DNA of 46,186 bases from Verrucomicrobiota bacterium (GTDB lineage: Bacteria; Verrucomicrobiota; Verrucomicrobiia; Chthoniobacterales; UBA10450): NCBI GenBank assembly GCA_003218135.1, contig QHNQ01000013.1, forward strand, positions 1-46,186, given 5' to 3'. Of the stretch, positions 9,701 to 18,825 are shown one piece after another (within the stretch, counting starts at the first letter, position 1; the number at the start of each line of letters is the position of its first letter). The notes under the pieces are model-generated. The model did not search any database and was not told where the DNA came from. It saw nothing but the letters and a program-made list of their open reading frames with translations. The position numbers and the translations under genes were made by a program.

Positions 9701-10562
9701 TGAGCATAAGTTCGCAGAGCTCGAGCTCGAGCGCGATCGCGCAACAGATCGCGTCGAGAGCGGAGACGACATCGATCCCGGGATCATCAAGCAGGTTAAG
9801 GTCTATATCGCGAGCAAGCGAAAGCTAAGTGTCGGCGATAAGATGGCCGGACGCCACGGTAACAAAGGCGTGGTCGCCCGGATTGTGCCGGAAGAAGACA
9901 TGCCTTTTCTGGCAGACGGAACGCCGGTCGAAATCGTCCTAAATCCATTGGGTGTTCCGAGCCGTATGAATGTGGGGCAAGTTTTGGAAACACACCTCGG
10001 AGTTGCTGCAAAGGCGCTCGGATTCAAAGTCGCTACTCCGGTATTCGACGGTATCAAGGAAAAACAGATTCGCGAGTACCTACACGACGCGACGAAGAAG
10101 GAGGGCTTCAGCTGGGTGAAGGAAAGCGGCAAAGCACGCCTGTTCGACGGGCGGACTGGTGATCGTTTCGATCAGGAAGTGGTGGTTGGCTACATCTACA
10201 TGATGAAACTAGGCCACCTTGTGGCGGACAAGATTCACGCCCGGGCTGTAGGACCGTATTCGCTTGTTACCCAACAGCCGCTCGGCGGCAAAGCACAATA
10301 CGGTGGCCAACGCTTTGGCGAAATGGAGGTGTGGGCTCTTGAAGCGTACGGTGCCGCCTACACTTTACAGGAGCTGCTAACAGTTAAATCCGACGATGTA
10401 CAGGGGCGAACTCGCATTTACGAGTCGATCGTGAAAGGTGATAACTCACTGGAAGCGGGCACACCCGAGTCGTTCAACGTCTTGATTAAGGAAATGCAAA
10501 GCCTCGGTCTGGACGTGAAGGTTGGTGGGCAAGCGCCCACCTTTCTGGAAAGCGTGGCATAA
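6768..10562 (+). CDS. rpoB: DNA-directed RNA polymerase subunit beta
   Basis: The protein is 1264 aa from the ATG at 6768 (MSERIYFG). A TTG five codons upstream is possible but less likely. It has the conserved beta blocks in order. These include the rifampicin-pocket region near residues 440-470 ([27 protein letters not shown]), with the residues typical of sensitive enzymes at the D516, H526 and S531 equivalents. The [20 protein letters not shown] block, the [14 protein letters not shown] active-site block and the C-terminal [19 protein letters not shown] follow. It forms the catalytic core with beta'. rpoC follows after 30 bases. No Shine-Dalgarno is seen near the start. Confidence 0.99.
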   Translation: MSERIYFGSIKEGIEPPNLIEVQANSYVDFLQKDVPYSKRKTQGLQAVFKEVFPIESYDEKAVLDFSHYDIGEPKLMALEAQREGQTYSAPLHVTFQLREEKGTKEEKVYMGEIPLMTPQGTFVINGAERVVVSQLHRSPGIAFESTVHVNGKVLYSFRIIPDRGSWIEVQFDTADLLYIYLDRRKRRRKFLATTFLRALGYGSDEEVIKLFYNIETLKLSDKMDEEKLATKVLTAEIRDGEVTVARAFEPLTLATIRQIMALKIHEVKVIDMSNDDTIVKALRKDPAHDQEEALKDIYRRLRPGDPPTVANARALLKRLFFDPKKYDLGRVGRYKINQKLGINVDPTERILTDKDFIAAIKYLINLRRGEGTLDDIDHLGSRRVRTVGELLANQCRVGLARTERLVKERMTLFDINVDGMTPQKLINPKALSAVIRDFFGRSQLSQFMDQTNPLAELTHKRRLSALGPGGLSRERAGFEVRDVHPSHYGRICPIETPEGPNIGLISSMSTFARINEFGFIETPYRKVEKGRVTDGIEYLTADREENFLVAQANAPVDGRGHFTGEKVSVRYRGDFLEVDPAKVNYMDVSPKQLVSVAAGLIPFLEHDDANRALMGSNMQRQGVPLVVSEAPLVGTGLEEKVARDSYAVVLATDSGKVASVAADQIVVTKDGHLPESKRKLKTDPEAGIYVYELRKFMRSNAGTCVNQKPIVRKGQHVKRGQVIADGPNTDHGELALGRNVLVAFMPWNGYNFEDAIMISEKVVKEDVYTSIHIDEFEIGARDTKLGPEEITRDIPNVSEEALRNLGPDGVVRVGAEVKPGDILVGKITPKSETELAPEERLLRAIFGEKAADVKDTSLTVPSGTYGIVMDVKVSSRREVSREKLTPAETRRQLKTISEEHKRKKEALIEQLTDSLSNVLLGEKVPLDVVNAKNGEIIIPANRKITKTLLRKLATAHDHIEIDPSPIRNRIREIIGSYEHKFAELELERDRATDRVESGDDIDPGIIKQVKVYIASKRKLSVGDKMAGRHGNKGVVARIVPEEDMPFLADGTPVEIVLNPLGVPSRMNVGQVLETHLGVAAKALGFKVATPVFDGIKEKQIREYLHDATKKEGFSWVKESGKARLFDGRTGDRFDQEVVVGYIYMMKLGHLVADKIHARAVGPYSLVTQQPLGGKAQYGGQRFGEMEVWALEAYGAAYTLQELLTVKSDDVQGRTRIYESIVKGDNSLEAGTPESFNVLIKEMQSLGLDVKVGGQAPTFLESVA

Positions 10563-10592
10563 TTTTCAATTCACAATTCATTTGGACAAATC

Positions 10593-13500
10593 ATGAACGA
10601 ACATTCCTGGCGTGAGTTAGTGGGCGAAGAGCGCCCCGTGGGTTTTGATCAGGTCGCGATCGGTGTCGCTTCGAGCGACACCATGCGGTCGTGGAGCAAG
10701 GGAGAAGTCAAAAATCCAGAGACAATTAATTACCGCACTTTCAAGCCGGAGAAGGGCGGCCTTTTCTGCGAACGCATTTTTGGGCCAACGCGAGATTGGG
10801 AGTGCTCCTGCGGAAAATACAAGCGCATTAAACACAAAGGCGTGATCTGTGACCGGTGTGGCGTGGAAGTCACCCTGGCACGTGTGCGTCGCGAACGGAT
10901 GGGCCACATCGAATTAGCAGTGCCCGTTTCGCACATCTGGTTTTACAAGTGCATGCCCTCGCGCATCGGACTCATGCTCGACATGAGCGCGCGTCAGCTC
11001 GAGCGCGTCATTTACTACGAGGATTACATCGTAATTGATCCGGGCAAGACGCCGTTGCAAAAAACGCAGTTGCTTAACGAAGTCGAATACCGCGAGGCGC
11101 AGGAGCAATACGGCGAAGATTTTGTAGCCGGGATGGGCGCTGAAGCAATCAGGAAACTTCTGGCCGAGATCGACCTTAACAAGCTCAACAAAGAGCTGGA
11201 GAAGGCGATGGCCGCCACCAAGAGCAAGCAGATTCGTAAAAAACTGGCGAAGCGTCTCAAGCTCGTTCAAGGATTTCAGAATTCACATGCGCGCCCGGAG
11301 TGGATGATTCTCGACGTATTGCCGGTTATTCCGCCGGATTTGCGTCCTTTGGTGCCGCTGGAAGGCGGGCGTTTCGCGACGTCGGATCTGAACGACCTTT
11401 ACCGCCGTGTTATCAATCGTAACAATCGGCTCAAAAACCTTCTGCTGCTTAAAACGCCGGACGTCATCATCCGCAATGAAAAGCGGATGTTGCAGGAAGC
11501 CGTGGACGCTTTATTCGATAACGGCAGACATGGTCGCGCCGTCACAGGCGCGGGTAATCGGCCTCTCAAATCGCTGAGCGACATGCTCAAGGGCAAAGGC
11601 GGCCGTTTCCGCCAAAACTTGCTGGGTAAGCGTGTCGATTACTCAGGTCGCTCCGTGATTGTCATCGGTCCGGAGCTCAAGCTGCATCAGTGCGGCTTGC
11701 CGAAGAAGATGGCGCTCGTGCTTTTTGAGCCGTTTATCATCCGCAGGCTGAAAGACCTTGGTTACGTCCACACCGTGCGTAGCGCAAAGAAGATGATCGA
11801 GCGCCAGACGCCGGAGGTCTGGGACATTCTCGAGGAAGTAACCAAGGGTCATCCGGTGCTGCTGAATCGCGCGCCCACTTTGCATCGACTGTCGATTCAG
11901 GCTTTTGAACCCCAATTGATTGAGGGCGAAGCCATTCGCATTCATCCGCTCGTTTGCACCGCTTACAACGCGGACTTCGACGGAGACCAAATGGCGGTGC
12001 ATGTACCGCTCTCAGTTGAGGCGCAAATGGAAGCGCGCATGCTCATGCTCGCTCCCAACAACATTTTCTCTCCGTCCAGCGGTAAGCCCATTACGACGCC
12101 TTCCCAGGATATCACGCTCGGTTGTTACTACCTTACCCAAAATCCCCGAGGTCATGGTAAGGACGGCCAACGGTTTCCGCTCTTCACTGATGCAGCCGAA
12201 GTGGAATTCGCCATGGGCGAGGGCAGCGTTCGCACGCACGACCGGATCCGCATCAAGAACCGCGATTTTGGGAGAAAAACCATCTACGGCAATGCAGAGG
12301 CAAAAACCATCGAGACCACTCCAGGTCGCGTGATTTTCAATGAGATTTGGCCGAGCCAACTTGGATTCTTCAACAGGCCTGCCGGTAAAAAGCAGCTCAG
12401 CGACATTATCTGGCGCTGTTACCAAATCGCCGGCCCGGCGGAAACAGTGGCGACTCTGGATAAATTAAAGGAGCTCGGTTTCGCAGAAGCAACCAAGGCC
12501 GGTATCTCGATCGGGATTTCAGACATGATCATTCCGAAAGAGAAGCAGACAGAGCTTGAAAATGCCTACAAGCAGATTCGGCAGGTGGAGCAGCAATATC
12601 GCAGAGGTATTATCACCGATGGCGAGCGTTACAACAAGGTGATCGATATCTGGACGCACGCCGGCGACGAAATCTCCAGCGGACTGTTCCGCACGCTGGA
12701 GCACAACGAGGGGCGAAAGGAGTTGAATCCAGTCTATCTGATGGTCGACTCCGGCGCGCGAGGCAATCGCCAGCAGGTGCGTCAGCTCGCAGGCATGCGC
12801 GGTCTGATGGCCAAGCCATCAGGTGAAATCATCGAGCGCCCGATTACGTCGAACTTCCGCGAAGGGCTCAGCGTGCTCGAGTACTTCATTTCCACTCACG
12901 GCGCTCGTAAAGGTCTTGCCGATACTGCGCTCAAGACTGCCGACTCCGGCTATCTGACGCGCAAGCTGGTGGACGCGGCACAGGACGTGATCATCAACGA
13001 ACAAGACTGTGGCACGGTGAACGGCATTATTGTTCGCTCAATTTATGAAGGGGACGAGGAAGTAGTTGATCTTGGGCAGCGCATTATCGGGCGCGTCAGT
13101 TGCGAGACAATTGCCGATCCGGTCGATAAGAAGAGAAAAATCGTCAAAGCAAACCAGTTTATCGATGAAAAGATCGCGGCAGAACTTCAGCGAGTAGGCG
13201 TGGAAAGTTTGAAAATTCGCTCAGTTCTTACCTGCGAGTGTGGCCGTGGAGTATGCGCGATGTGTTATGGGCGCAACCTCGCCACCGGTCAGTTCGTTAA
13301 GCTTGGCGAAGCTGTGGGGATTATCGCCGCGCAATCAATCGGCGAGCCTGGCACTCAATTGACGATGCGGACATTTCACATTGGTGGCACGGCGAGCCAG
13401 ACGTTTAAGCAACCGATCATCAAAGCGAAGAACGATGGCACTGTCCAGTTTAACGATCTACGCACGGTACAGGCGCTCGACGGCAGTTGGATTGTTCTAA

Positions 13501-14714
13501 ACAAAAACGGCTCAATCAGTGTGCATAATGCCGAAGGACGGGAGCTTGAGCGTTACAACGTGGTGATCGGCTCAATGATCTCCAAAGGCGACGGAGCTAC
13601 GGTCAAGAAAGGCGACACGTTTGTGCAATGGGACCCTTATAACGTGCCGATTCTCACAGATAAAGGTGGGAAGGTCGAATTCCGCGACATGATTGCCGGA
13701 GTTACGATCAAACGCGACGTCGACGAAGCGACCGGCCTCATGGGGACTGTAATCATCGAGCATAAGGAGGATTTGCACCCGCAGATCGTCATCGTGGATG
13801 ACAAAAAAGAAGTGCTTGCGAGTTACTCCATTCCGGCCGGTGCCCACGTAATTGTAGAGGAAGGCCAGAAAGTGCGCGCCGGCGCGCTGCTGGCAAAGAC
13901 GCCGCGCAAGGTTGCAAAGACAAAAGACATCACAGGAGGTCTGCCGCGTGTGGCGGAATTATTCGAGGCCCGTCGTCCGAAGGACGCTGCTGAGATTGCG
14001 AAGATAGATGGAATCGTCAGCGAGATGGGCGGAACCATTCGCGGAAAACGACGGCTGATTCTAAAAGATCCAGAGACGGGAACCGAAGAAGAGCATCTGA
14101 TCCCACTCACCAAGCATATCATCGTGTTCAAAGGCGATTTCGTGAAGAAGGGTCAGCAACTTACCGAAGGTCCAATCGTGCCGCACGAGATTTTGGAAGT
14201 CTGCGGTCCGCAGGAATTGCAGGAGCATTTGGTTAATGAAGTGCAGGAGGTCTATCGTTTGCAAGGCGTCGAGATCAACGACAAGCACATAGAGATCATC
14301 GTGCGCCAAATGTTGCGCAAGGTGAAGATCACCGATCCGGGCGATACATCGCTGCTTTGGGGCGATCAGGTCGATAAACTCGACTTCGAAGAGGAAAACA
14401 AGAAAGTGGTCGAGAAAGGCGGTAAACCCGCCGAAGCCGTTCCCGTGCTGCTAGGCATCACGAAAGCGTCGCTTGAAACCGACAGCTTTATTTCCGCTGC
14501 CTCCTTCCAAGACACAACGCGCGTGCTGACCGAAGCCGCCACATTGGGGAAAGTCGACAAGCTGCGTGGTTTCAAGGAAAACGTGATCATGGGTCACTTA
14601 ATCCCGGCTGGGACTGGGTTCCCAGAGCATCGCCAGATCAAGCTGGTTGAAAAAGGGGAGCCCATTGGCGCGTCCGTAATGGAAGAAGCTGAGCCGCAGC
14701 CAGCCATCGGATAA
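10593..14714 (+). CDS. rpoC: DNA-directed RNA polymerase subunit beta'
   Basis: The 1373-aa product carries all diagnostic beta' features. An N-terminal zinc finger has Cys 71, 73, 86 and 89 ([10 protein letters not shown]...CDRCG). The active-site Mg triad is NADFDGDQ (Asp 461, 463 and 465). The bridge helix/trigger-loop blocks follow, as does the second zinc site [14 protein letters not shown], then the [19 protein letters not shown] trigger-loop motif. The C-terminal omega-contact region ends near LIPAGTGF. The start ATG at 10593 lacks a Shine-Dalgarno. It forms an operon with rpoB. A REP-like element follows the stop directly. Confidence 0.99.
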   Translation: MNEHSWRELVGEERPVGFDQVAIGVASSDTMRSWSKGEVKNPETINYRTFKPEKGGLFCERIFGPTRDWECSCGKYKRIKHKGVICDRCGVEVTLARVRRERMGHIELAVPVSHIWFYKCMPSRIGLMLDMSARQLERVIYYEDYIVIDPGKTPLQKTQLLNEVEYREAQEQYGEDFVAGMGAEAIRKLLAEIDLNKLNKELEKAMAATKSKQIRKKLAKRLKLVQGFQNSHARPEWMILDVLPVIPPDLRPLVPLEGGRFATSDLNDLYRRVINRNNRLKNLLLLKTPDVIIRNEKRMLQEAVDALFDNGRHGRAVTGAGNRPLKSLSDMLKGKGGRFRQNLLGKRVDYSGRSVIVIGPELKLHQCGLPKKMALVLFEPFIIRRLKDLGYVHTVRSAKKMIERQTPEVWDILEEVTKGHPVLLNRAPTLHRLSIQAFEPQLIEGEAIRIHPLVCTAYNADFDGDQMAVHVPLSVEAQMEARMLMLAPNNIFSPSSGKPITTPSQDITLGCYYLTQNPRGHGKDGQRFPLFTDAAEVEFAMGEGSVRTHDRIRIKNRDFGRKTIYGNAEAKTIETTPGRVIFNEIWPSQLGFFNRPAGKKQLSDIIWRCYQIAGPAETVATLDKLKELGFAEATKAGISIGISDMIIPKEKQTELENAYKQIRQVEQQYRRGIITDGERYNKVIDIWTHAGDEISSGLFRTLEHNEGRKELNPVYLMVDSGARGNRQQVRQLAGMRGLMAKPSGEIIERPITSNFREGLSVLEYFISTHGARKGLADTALKTADSGYLTRKLVDAAQDVIINEQDCGTVNGIIVRSIYEGDEEVVDLGQRIIGRVSCETIADPVDKKRKIVKANQFIDEKIAAELQRVGVESLKIRSVLTCECGRGVCAMCYGRNLATGQFVKLGEAVGIIAAQSIGEPGTQLTMRTFHIGGTASQTFKQPIIKAKNDGTVQFNDLRTVQALDGSWIVLNKNGSISVHNAEGRELERYNVVIGSMISKGDGATVKKGDTFVQWDPYNVPILTDKGGKVEFRDMIAGVTIKRDVDEATGLMGTVIIEHKEDLHPQIVIVDDKKEVLASYSIPAGAHVIVEEGQKVRAGALLAKTPRKVAKTKDITGGLPRVAELFEARRPKDAAEIAKIDGIVSEMGGTIRGKRRLILKDPETGTEEEHLIPLTKHIIVFKGDFVKKGQQLTEGPIVPHEILEVCGPQELQEHLVNEVQEVYRLQGVEINDKHIEIIVRQMLRKVKITDPGDTSLLWGDQVDKLDFEEENKKVVEKGGKPAEAVPVLLGITKASLETDSFISAASFQDTTRVLTEAATLGKVDKLRGFKENVIMGHLIPAGTGFPEHRQIKLVEKGEPIGASVMEEAEPQPAIG

Positions 14715-14727
14715 ATGCGACAGTTTT

Positions 14728-14786
14728 TGTAGGGCGTCTGTGTCAGGCGCCATTACTGAATTGGCGTTTCGCAGAAACCCCCTACA
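14728..14786. repeat. REP-like palindromic element after rpoC
   Basis: The element runs from TGTAGGGCG to CCCTACA with partly complementary inner parts (GGGCGTCTGTGTCAGGCGCC against GGCGTTTCGCAGAAACCCCC). Length and ends match the other family members in this window. It fills almost the whole spacer to the next gene. Confidence 0.75.
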
Positions 14787-14795
14787 ATTTAGCGC

Positions 14796-15341
14796 GTGTC
14801 GATCGTCACTAAGACAGGTGACAAAGGCGAAACGTCGTTGATGTATGGGCGGCGCCTTTCGAAAGCCGATCCGCGCGTTGACGCTTACGGCTGTATCGAT
14901 GAGCTGACCGCCGCGCTTGGTCTCGCTCGGTCCCTTTCAACCGACAAATTCATTTCGGACGAAATTTTCGCTGCACAAAAGGATCTGATCGTTGTCATGG
15001 GCGAACTGGCAACCGCGCCCGGCGACCGTAAACGTTACGTCAAAGATGGCTTTCAGCTCACCACAGCGGAGATGGTTGACAGGGTAACAGCGGCCATTTT
15101 CGAGCTCGAGAAAGACAAATCGCTTTATCCCAAGGACTGGGTGATTCCCGGCGGAACCAAAGTTTCTGCGGCTCTCGATTTTGCCCGAACGTCATGCCGG
15201 CGCGCAGAGCGGCACATCACCGCATTCAGCTCAGGAGAGGACGAGTTTAATCCGGAGATTCTGCGTTACCTCAATCGGCTTTCGGATTTCTGCTGGATTC
15301 TCGCAAGATACGCCGAGAAACGCTCACTAACGTCTGGTTAG
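14796..15341 (+). CDS. cob(I)yrinic acid a,c-diamide/cobalamin adenosyltransferase, PduO type
   Basis: The 181-aa product matches the PduO/CobA2 ATP:cob(I)alamin adenosyltransferase family. The N-terminal ATP-binding signature reads TKTGDKGETSLMYGRRLSK, followed by DAYGCIDELTAALGLAR. The C-terminal region with RTSCRRAERH and LNRLSDFCWILARY carries the expected Arg/Asp-rich active-site helices. The enzyme transfers the adenosyl group of ATP to cob(I)alamin to make coenzyme B12. The start appears to be GTG at 14796, ten bases after a REP-like element. It sits between rpoC and rpsB with no metabolic link visible. Confidence 0.92.
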   Translation: MSIVTKTGDKGETSLMYGRRLSKADPRVDAYGCIDELTAALGLARSLSTDKFISDEIFAAQKDLIVVMGELATAPGDRKRYVKDGFQLTTAEMVDRVTAAIFELEKDKSLYPKDWVIPGGTKVSAALDFARTSCRRAERHITAFSSGEDEFNPEILRYLNRLSDFCWILARYAEKRSLTSG

Positions 15342-15520
15342 CGCCGTTTTCTCTGCTGGGATCCCGATCGTGCGTCGAAGACGAGCAACCCTCCCGCAGC
15401 AGGTTGCCTGCTCCGATGTTATGCATCGTCGCGGAACGTCGAATTTCAGGTTGCGCGTTAGCGGGGGCTGTAGCATGTTCAACGTCCCGCTCTGGAAGCT
15501 CCCTTTCGGGAATTTCTTTT

Positions 15521-16252
15521 ATGGCAGATACAACAGAATTAGTGCCTGAATTATTGGAAGCTGGCGTCCATTTTGGACACCAGACGAAGCGTTGGAATCC
15601 AAAGATGAAACCTTTCATCTTCGAACAGCGCAATCAGATTTACATCATCAATTTGGATGAGACCGTCTTGCAACTGCGACGGGCCACGGAATTTCTCCAG
15701 GGAGTGACGCGCCGGGGCGGCAAAATTCTATTTGTCGGCTGTAAGAAGCAGGCGCAGGAGGCGATAAAAGAGGCAGCGCTGGCTTGCGGTCAATTTTATG
15801 TGAATCAGCGCTGGCTAGGTGGGACGCTGACTAACCTCGCGACGATTCGCAAGAGCATCGGTCGATTGAAATACATCGAAGAGATCGAGCAGTCGCCTGA
15901 ATACAAAAAGATGGGAAAACAAGAATTGGCGGCGCTCAATCGCGAGGCTGCGAAGCTTCGACGCAATCTCGAAGGAATAATGGAGATGTCGCAACTGCCC
16001 GATGCGCTGGTAGTGATCGACACGATTCGCGAGCAAAATGCTGTGAACGAAGCGCGGCGCCTCGGGATACCGGTGGTCGCCATTGTGGACACTAACGCGG
16101 ACCCCGACATTATCGATTACCCAATTGCCGGCAACGACGATGCGATTCGCGCTATCCGCGTGATTTTACAAAAGCTTGTGGACGCGATTGTTTCGGCAGG
16201 TAACGAAGCGCGCATTCGCGAGCAGGTTGAAATGGCCGGCGTTTCCGCATAG
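15521..16252 (+). CDS. rpsB: 30S ribosomal protein S2
   Basis: The product is 243 aa from the ATG at 15521 (MADTTELVPELLEAGVHFGH). The frame is open further upstream, but the conserved S2 N-terminus starts here. Motifs are HFGHQTKRWNPKMKPFIF, the QRWLGGTLTN block at about residue 95, and the C-terminal VAIVDTNADPDIIDYPIAGNDDA. S2 bridges the head and body of the 30S subunit. It is followed after 47 bases by tsf, the near-universal rpsB-tsf pair. The 180-base spacer upstream may hold a promoter or leader, but I see no convincing motif. No Shine-Dalgarno is obvious. Confidence 0.97.
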   Translation: MADTTELVPELLEAGVHFGHQTKRWNPKMKPFIFEQRNQIYIINLDETVLQLRRATEFLQGVTRRGGKILFVGCKKQAQEAIKEAALACGQFYVNQRWLGGTLTNLATIRKSIGRLKYIEEIEQSPEYKKMGKQELAALNREAAKLRRNLEGIMEMSQLPDALVVIDTIREQNAVNEARRLGIPVVAIVDTNADPDIIDYPIAGNDDAIRAIRVILQKLVDAIVSAGNEARIREQVEMAGVSA

Positions 16253-16299
16253 GCGGAAGAAAACGTCCTACGCCCAGCCCCCCGAACGCTCAACGTTCA

Positions 16300-16926
16300 A
16301 TGAAAGCAACAACAGAAATCGATCCACAACTGGTGAAGCAACTCCGCGAAAAAACCAATGCCGGCTTCATGGATTGCAAGCGCGCTCTTGTTGAGAGCGG
16401 CGGTGATCTGCCCAAGGCGGAAGCGATTTTGCGGACCAAGGGTATCGCGAGTGCCGGCAAAAAAGCCGCGCGCGTAACGAAAGAGGGAATCGTTGCTTCC
16501 TACATCCACCTGCAGGGTAAAGTCGGAGTGCTGGTTGAGGTCAATTGTGAAACGGACTTTGTGGCGCGGAACGAAAATTTCCGCGAGTTCGTCAAAGACA
16601 TCACGCTGCACATTGCTGCAGCGCATCCACTTTATGTGAGCCATGCGGACGTTCCAGGTAATCTTATCGAAGCCGAACGCGAGATTTACAAAGCGCAGGT
16701 AAAAGGCAAACCAGAAAACGTTGCGGAACGGATTGTCGAAGGGAAACTCGAAAAATTCTACAGCAGCGTTTGCTTGCTTGAACAAGCTTTTATCAAGAAC
16801 CCTGACGTCACCATCAAAGATTTGGTCAGTGCCAAGATCGCAGAGCTCGGGGAAAACATCGTAATCCGCCGCTTCGTCCGCTACTTGGTCGGTGAGCCGC
16901 TGCCGAGCGAAAGCTGGGCATTGTAG
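16300..16926 (+). CDS. tsf: elongation factor Ts
   Basis: The 208-aa product is a short-form EF-Ts. The N-terminal UBA-like module is followed by the diagnostic KTNAGFMDCKRALVESGGD (about residues 17-35) and then the core VEVNCETDFVARNENFREF (about 81-99). It catalyses nucleotide exchange on EF-Tu. The length suits the short form with a single core subdomain rather than the roughly 280-aa E. coli form. The start ATG at 16300 lies at the end of a repeat-like stretch (GAACGCTCAACGTTCA), so no Shine-Dalgarno is present. It is co-directional with rpsB. Confidence 0.96.
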   Translation: MKATTEIDPQLVKQLREKTNAGFMDCKRALVESGGDLPKAEAILRTKGIASAGKKAARVTKEGIVASYIHLQGKVGVLVEVNCETDFVARNENFREFVKDITLHIAAAHPLYVSHADVPGNLIEAEREIYKAQVKGKPENVAERIVEGKLEKFYSSVCLLEQAFIKNPDVTIKDLVSAKIAELGENIVIRRFVRYLVGEPLPSESWAL

Positions 16927-16989
16927 CGCTCGTTATAGCCATTCCGGTCGTGGCGTGCCATTCGGCCAATCCGTGATTAAGTTATTCGA

Positions 16990-17649
16990 ATGGGATTGGC
17001 TGAATACAAACGAAAACGCGACTTCAAGAAGACAGTTGAGCCGGCTGGCAAACCGTTGCCAAAAAAAGTCAAGGGCGCGTCGCGTTTCGTCATTCAAAAG
17101 CACGCTGCGCGCCGTTTGCATTACGATTTCCGCCTGGAGATGGAGGGCGTGCTGAAATCATGGGCGCTACCGAAAGGGCTGCCATGGAAACGAGGCGAAA
17201 AACATCTTGCCGTGGAAGTAGAAGATCACCCGATTGAATACGAGGAGTTCGAAGGGGTCATTCCGGAAGGGCAATATGGAGGCGGCACTGTAATGGTTTG
17301 GGACCGCGGCACGTATTACGTTTTCGGTGAACAGCCGCTGAAATCGCTGCGCGAAGGCAAGCTTCACCTAGTTCTCGATGGCAAAAAAGCAAAAGGCGAA
17401 TGGACACTTGTGCGGATTCGCGGCCGCGATGGTGAAAAAAATCAGTGGCTGATTCTGAAGACTGGCGACGACGCAAAGCCACCTTCGAAAAAACTCGAAG
17501 ATCAATCGGTGAAGACCGGCCGCACGATGAAGCAAATCGCCGACGCGCGCGATGCCGAGTGGCAGTCCAATCGCCTGGAAGACGAAAGCCCGACATCGCA
17601 ATTCAAGGCGCGCATTCGCGAGGCGATTAAAAAAAAAAGTAAAAGATGA
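16990..17649 (+). CDS. LigD 3'-phosphoesterase domain protein (stand-alone PE)
   Basis: The 219-aa product corresponds to the phosphoesterase module of bacterial LigD. The signature FVIQKHAARRLHYDFRLE (residues 33-50) supplies the expected catalytic residues His 38, His 44, Asp 46 and Arg 48. His 80 (EVEDHPIEYEEFEG) completes the pocket by analogy with the P. aeruginosa enzyme. PE trims 3'-phosphates and 3'-ribonucleotides during end joining. The frame stops at 17649 just after an A10 run (17629-17638). The ligase module follows in the +1 frame. The ligase frame is already open across the A10 run, so a slip would yield one PE-Lig polypeptide. Confidence 0.93.
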   Translation: MGLAEYKRKRDFKKTVEPAGKPLPKKVKGASRFVIQKHAARRLHYDFRLEMEGVLKSWALPKGLPWKRGEKHLAVEVEDHPIEYEEFEGVIPEGQYGGGTVMVWDRGTYYVFGEQPLKSLREGKLHLVLDGKKAKGEWTLVRIRGRDGEKNQWLILKTGDDAKPPSKKLEDQSVKTGRTMKQIADARDAEWQSNRLEDESPTSQFKARIREAIKKKSKR

Positions 17650-17652
17650 AGC

Positions 17653-17713
17653 TGTAGGGCAGGCGCATCGCCTGCCGGCGGTACAGCTGGGTAGCCGGAG
17701 CGGTCGCCCTACA
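17653..17713. repeat. REP-like palindromic element between the LigD PE and ligase genes
   Basis: It begins TGTAGGGC and ends CCCTACA, and contains the same 19-base palindrome GGCAGGCGCATCGCCTGCC as the copy at 5961-5979. It sits in the junction of what would be a single PE-Lig reading frame. In the ligase frame it translates as low-complexity sequence with no LigD homology. Confidence 0.8.
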
Positions 17714-17722
17714 ATCGCATCG

Positions 17723-18709
17723 TTGTCAGATCTGCCCTCTGCGAAGGCGCGTTTCGTCGAGCCGATGAAAGCGAAACTGGTCGAGAAACCACCGGCAACG
17801 GGTGATTGGATTTATGAATTGAAGTTTGACGGGATCCGCCTGATCGCGGTCAGGGCCGACAAAAAGGTGTCGTTGCTGTCGCGAAATCAAAACGATTTGA
17901 GCGCGCGTTTCCCAGAGATTGTGGAGGCGATAAAGAATTTGGCTGCGCGTGAGTGCGTGATCGATGGCGAAGTAGTTGCGCTCGACGACGAAGGCCGTTC
18001 GTCGTTCCAACTCCTGCAGGCGCGCGAGATGGAAGGGCGAAAATCGCCCATTTATTTCTACGCGTTCGATCTGCTCCAGCTCGACGGCAAGAGTCTCGTG
18101 TCACTCCCATTGGAGGCGCGCAAGAACGTTCTCGAAAGACTCTGCGCCGGCGCACGCGAATCGATTCGTTACTCCGAGGCAATTGGCAGCGATGCAAATC
18201 CGCTTCTCGAAGAAGTGAATCGTCGCGGTCTGGAAGGTATCATCGGCAAACAACGTAACTCCATTTACGAACCCGGCCGCCGAAGCGGCGCATGGATCAA
18301 GCTCAAATGTGTCAACGAACAGGAGTTCGTCATTGGGGGATACACGCCGCCACAGGGCGCACGCAAACATTTCGGCGCAATCCTGGTTGGCTACTACGAC
18401 AAGAGCAAGCTGGTGTTCGCCGGCAAGGTCGGCACCGGCTTTACGGCAAGATCACTTGCGACTCTGCACAAAAAATTCCAAGCCGAAGAGCGCCCCTACT
18501 GTCCGTTTGTCGATCTTCCATCAAAGCAAAATGGCGAATGGGTGCAGGGCATCACGCCTTCCATCATGAAAAAGACGCACTGGATCAATCCGAAGTACGT
18601 CGCTGAGATCAAATTCGCTGAGTGGACCCGTGATGGAAAATTGCGTGCACCCGTTTTCCTTGGTCTGCGCGAAGATAAAAGGGCGGCCGACGTCGTTCGC
18701 GAGGGTTGA
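17723..18709 (+). CDS. ATP-dependent DNA ligase, LigD ligase module
   Basis: From a probable TTG start at 17723 (MSDLPSAKARFVEPMKAKLV) the product is 328 aa. The reading frame is open from 17552, so the true start is uncertain. Motif I is YELKFDGIR with the adenylated Lys at about 34. Motifs DGEVVALD, FYAFDLLQLDG and EGIIGKQ, and the motif V region AWIKLK, follow. The OB fold begins with FVIGGYTPPQGARKHFGAILVG. It seals nicks and double-strand ends in NHEJ together with PE, Pol and Ku. It directly follows the PE gene. The Pol module is encoded at 29104-30021. Ku is not seen in the window. Confidence 0.93.
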   Translation: MSDLPSAKARFVEPMKAKLVEKPPATGDWIYELKFDGIRLIAVRADKKVSLLSRNQNDLSARFPEIVEAIKNLAARECVIDGEVVALDDEGRSSFQLLQAREMEGRKSPIYFYAFDLLQLDGKSLVSLPLEARKNVLERLCAGARESIRYSEAIGSDANPLLEEVNRRGLEGIIGKQRNSIYEPGRRSGAWIKLKCVNEQEFVIGGYTPPQGARKHFGAILVGYYDKSKLVFAGKVGTGFTARSLATLHKKFQAEERPYCPFVDLPSKQNGEWVQGITPSIMKKTHWINPKYVAEIKFAEWTRDGKLRAPVFLGLREDKRAADVVREG

Positions 18710-18810
18710 ACGAGGAAGACGACGAGCTTGCTGTGGTCTGGGCGCGCTTGAGATTTGATCCAAGTAGATCGAGCCGAAGAATTTTGAAACAACAAACAAC
18801 ATAACCGTCT

Positions 18811-18816
18811 GGAGGT
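18811..18816 (+). promoter_or_regulatory. Shine-Dalgarno of the debranching-enzyme gene
   Basis: GGAGGT about nine bases before the ATG at 18826 is a strong site and fixes the start of the broken downstream gene. Confidence 0.65.
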
Positions 18817-18825
18817 GCGGCCGTA

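Noticed and set aside
17643-17722. Ligase gene start inside the PE gene (17552)
   Set aside because: The open frame there has no ligase homology before about 17740, and it runs through a repeat; homology starts at MSDLPSAK.
18101-18370. Antisense ORF in the ligase gene
   Set aside because: Shadow of the DNA ligase frame; no start signal or motif.
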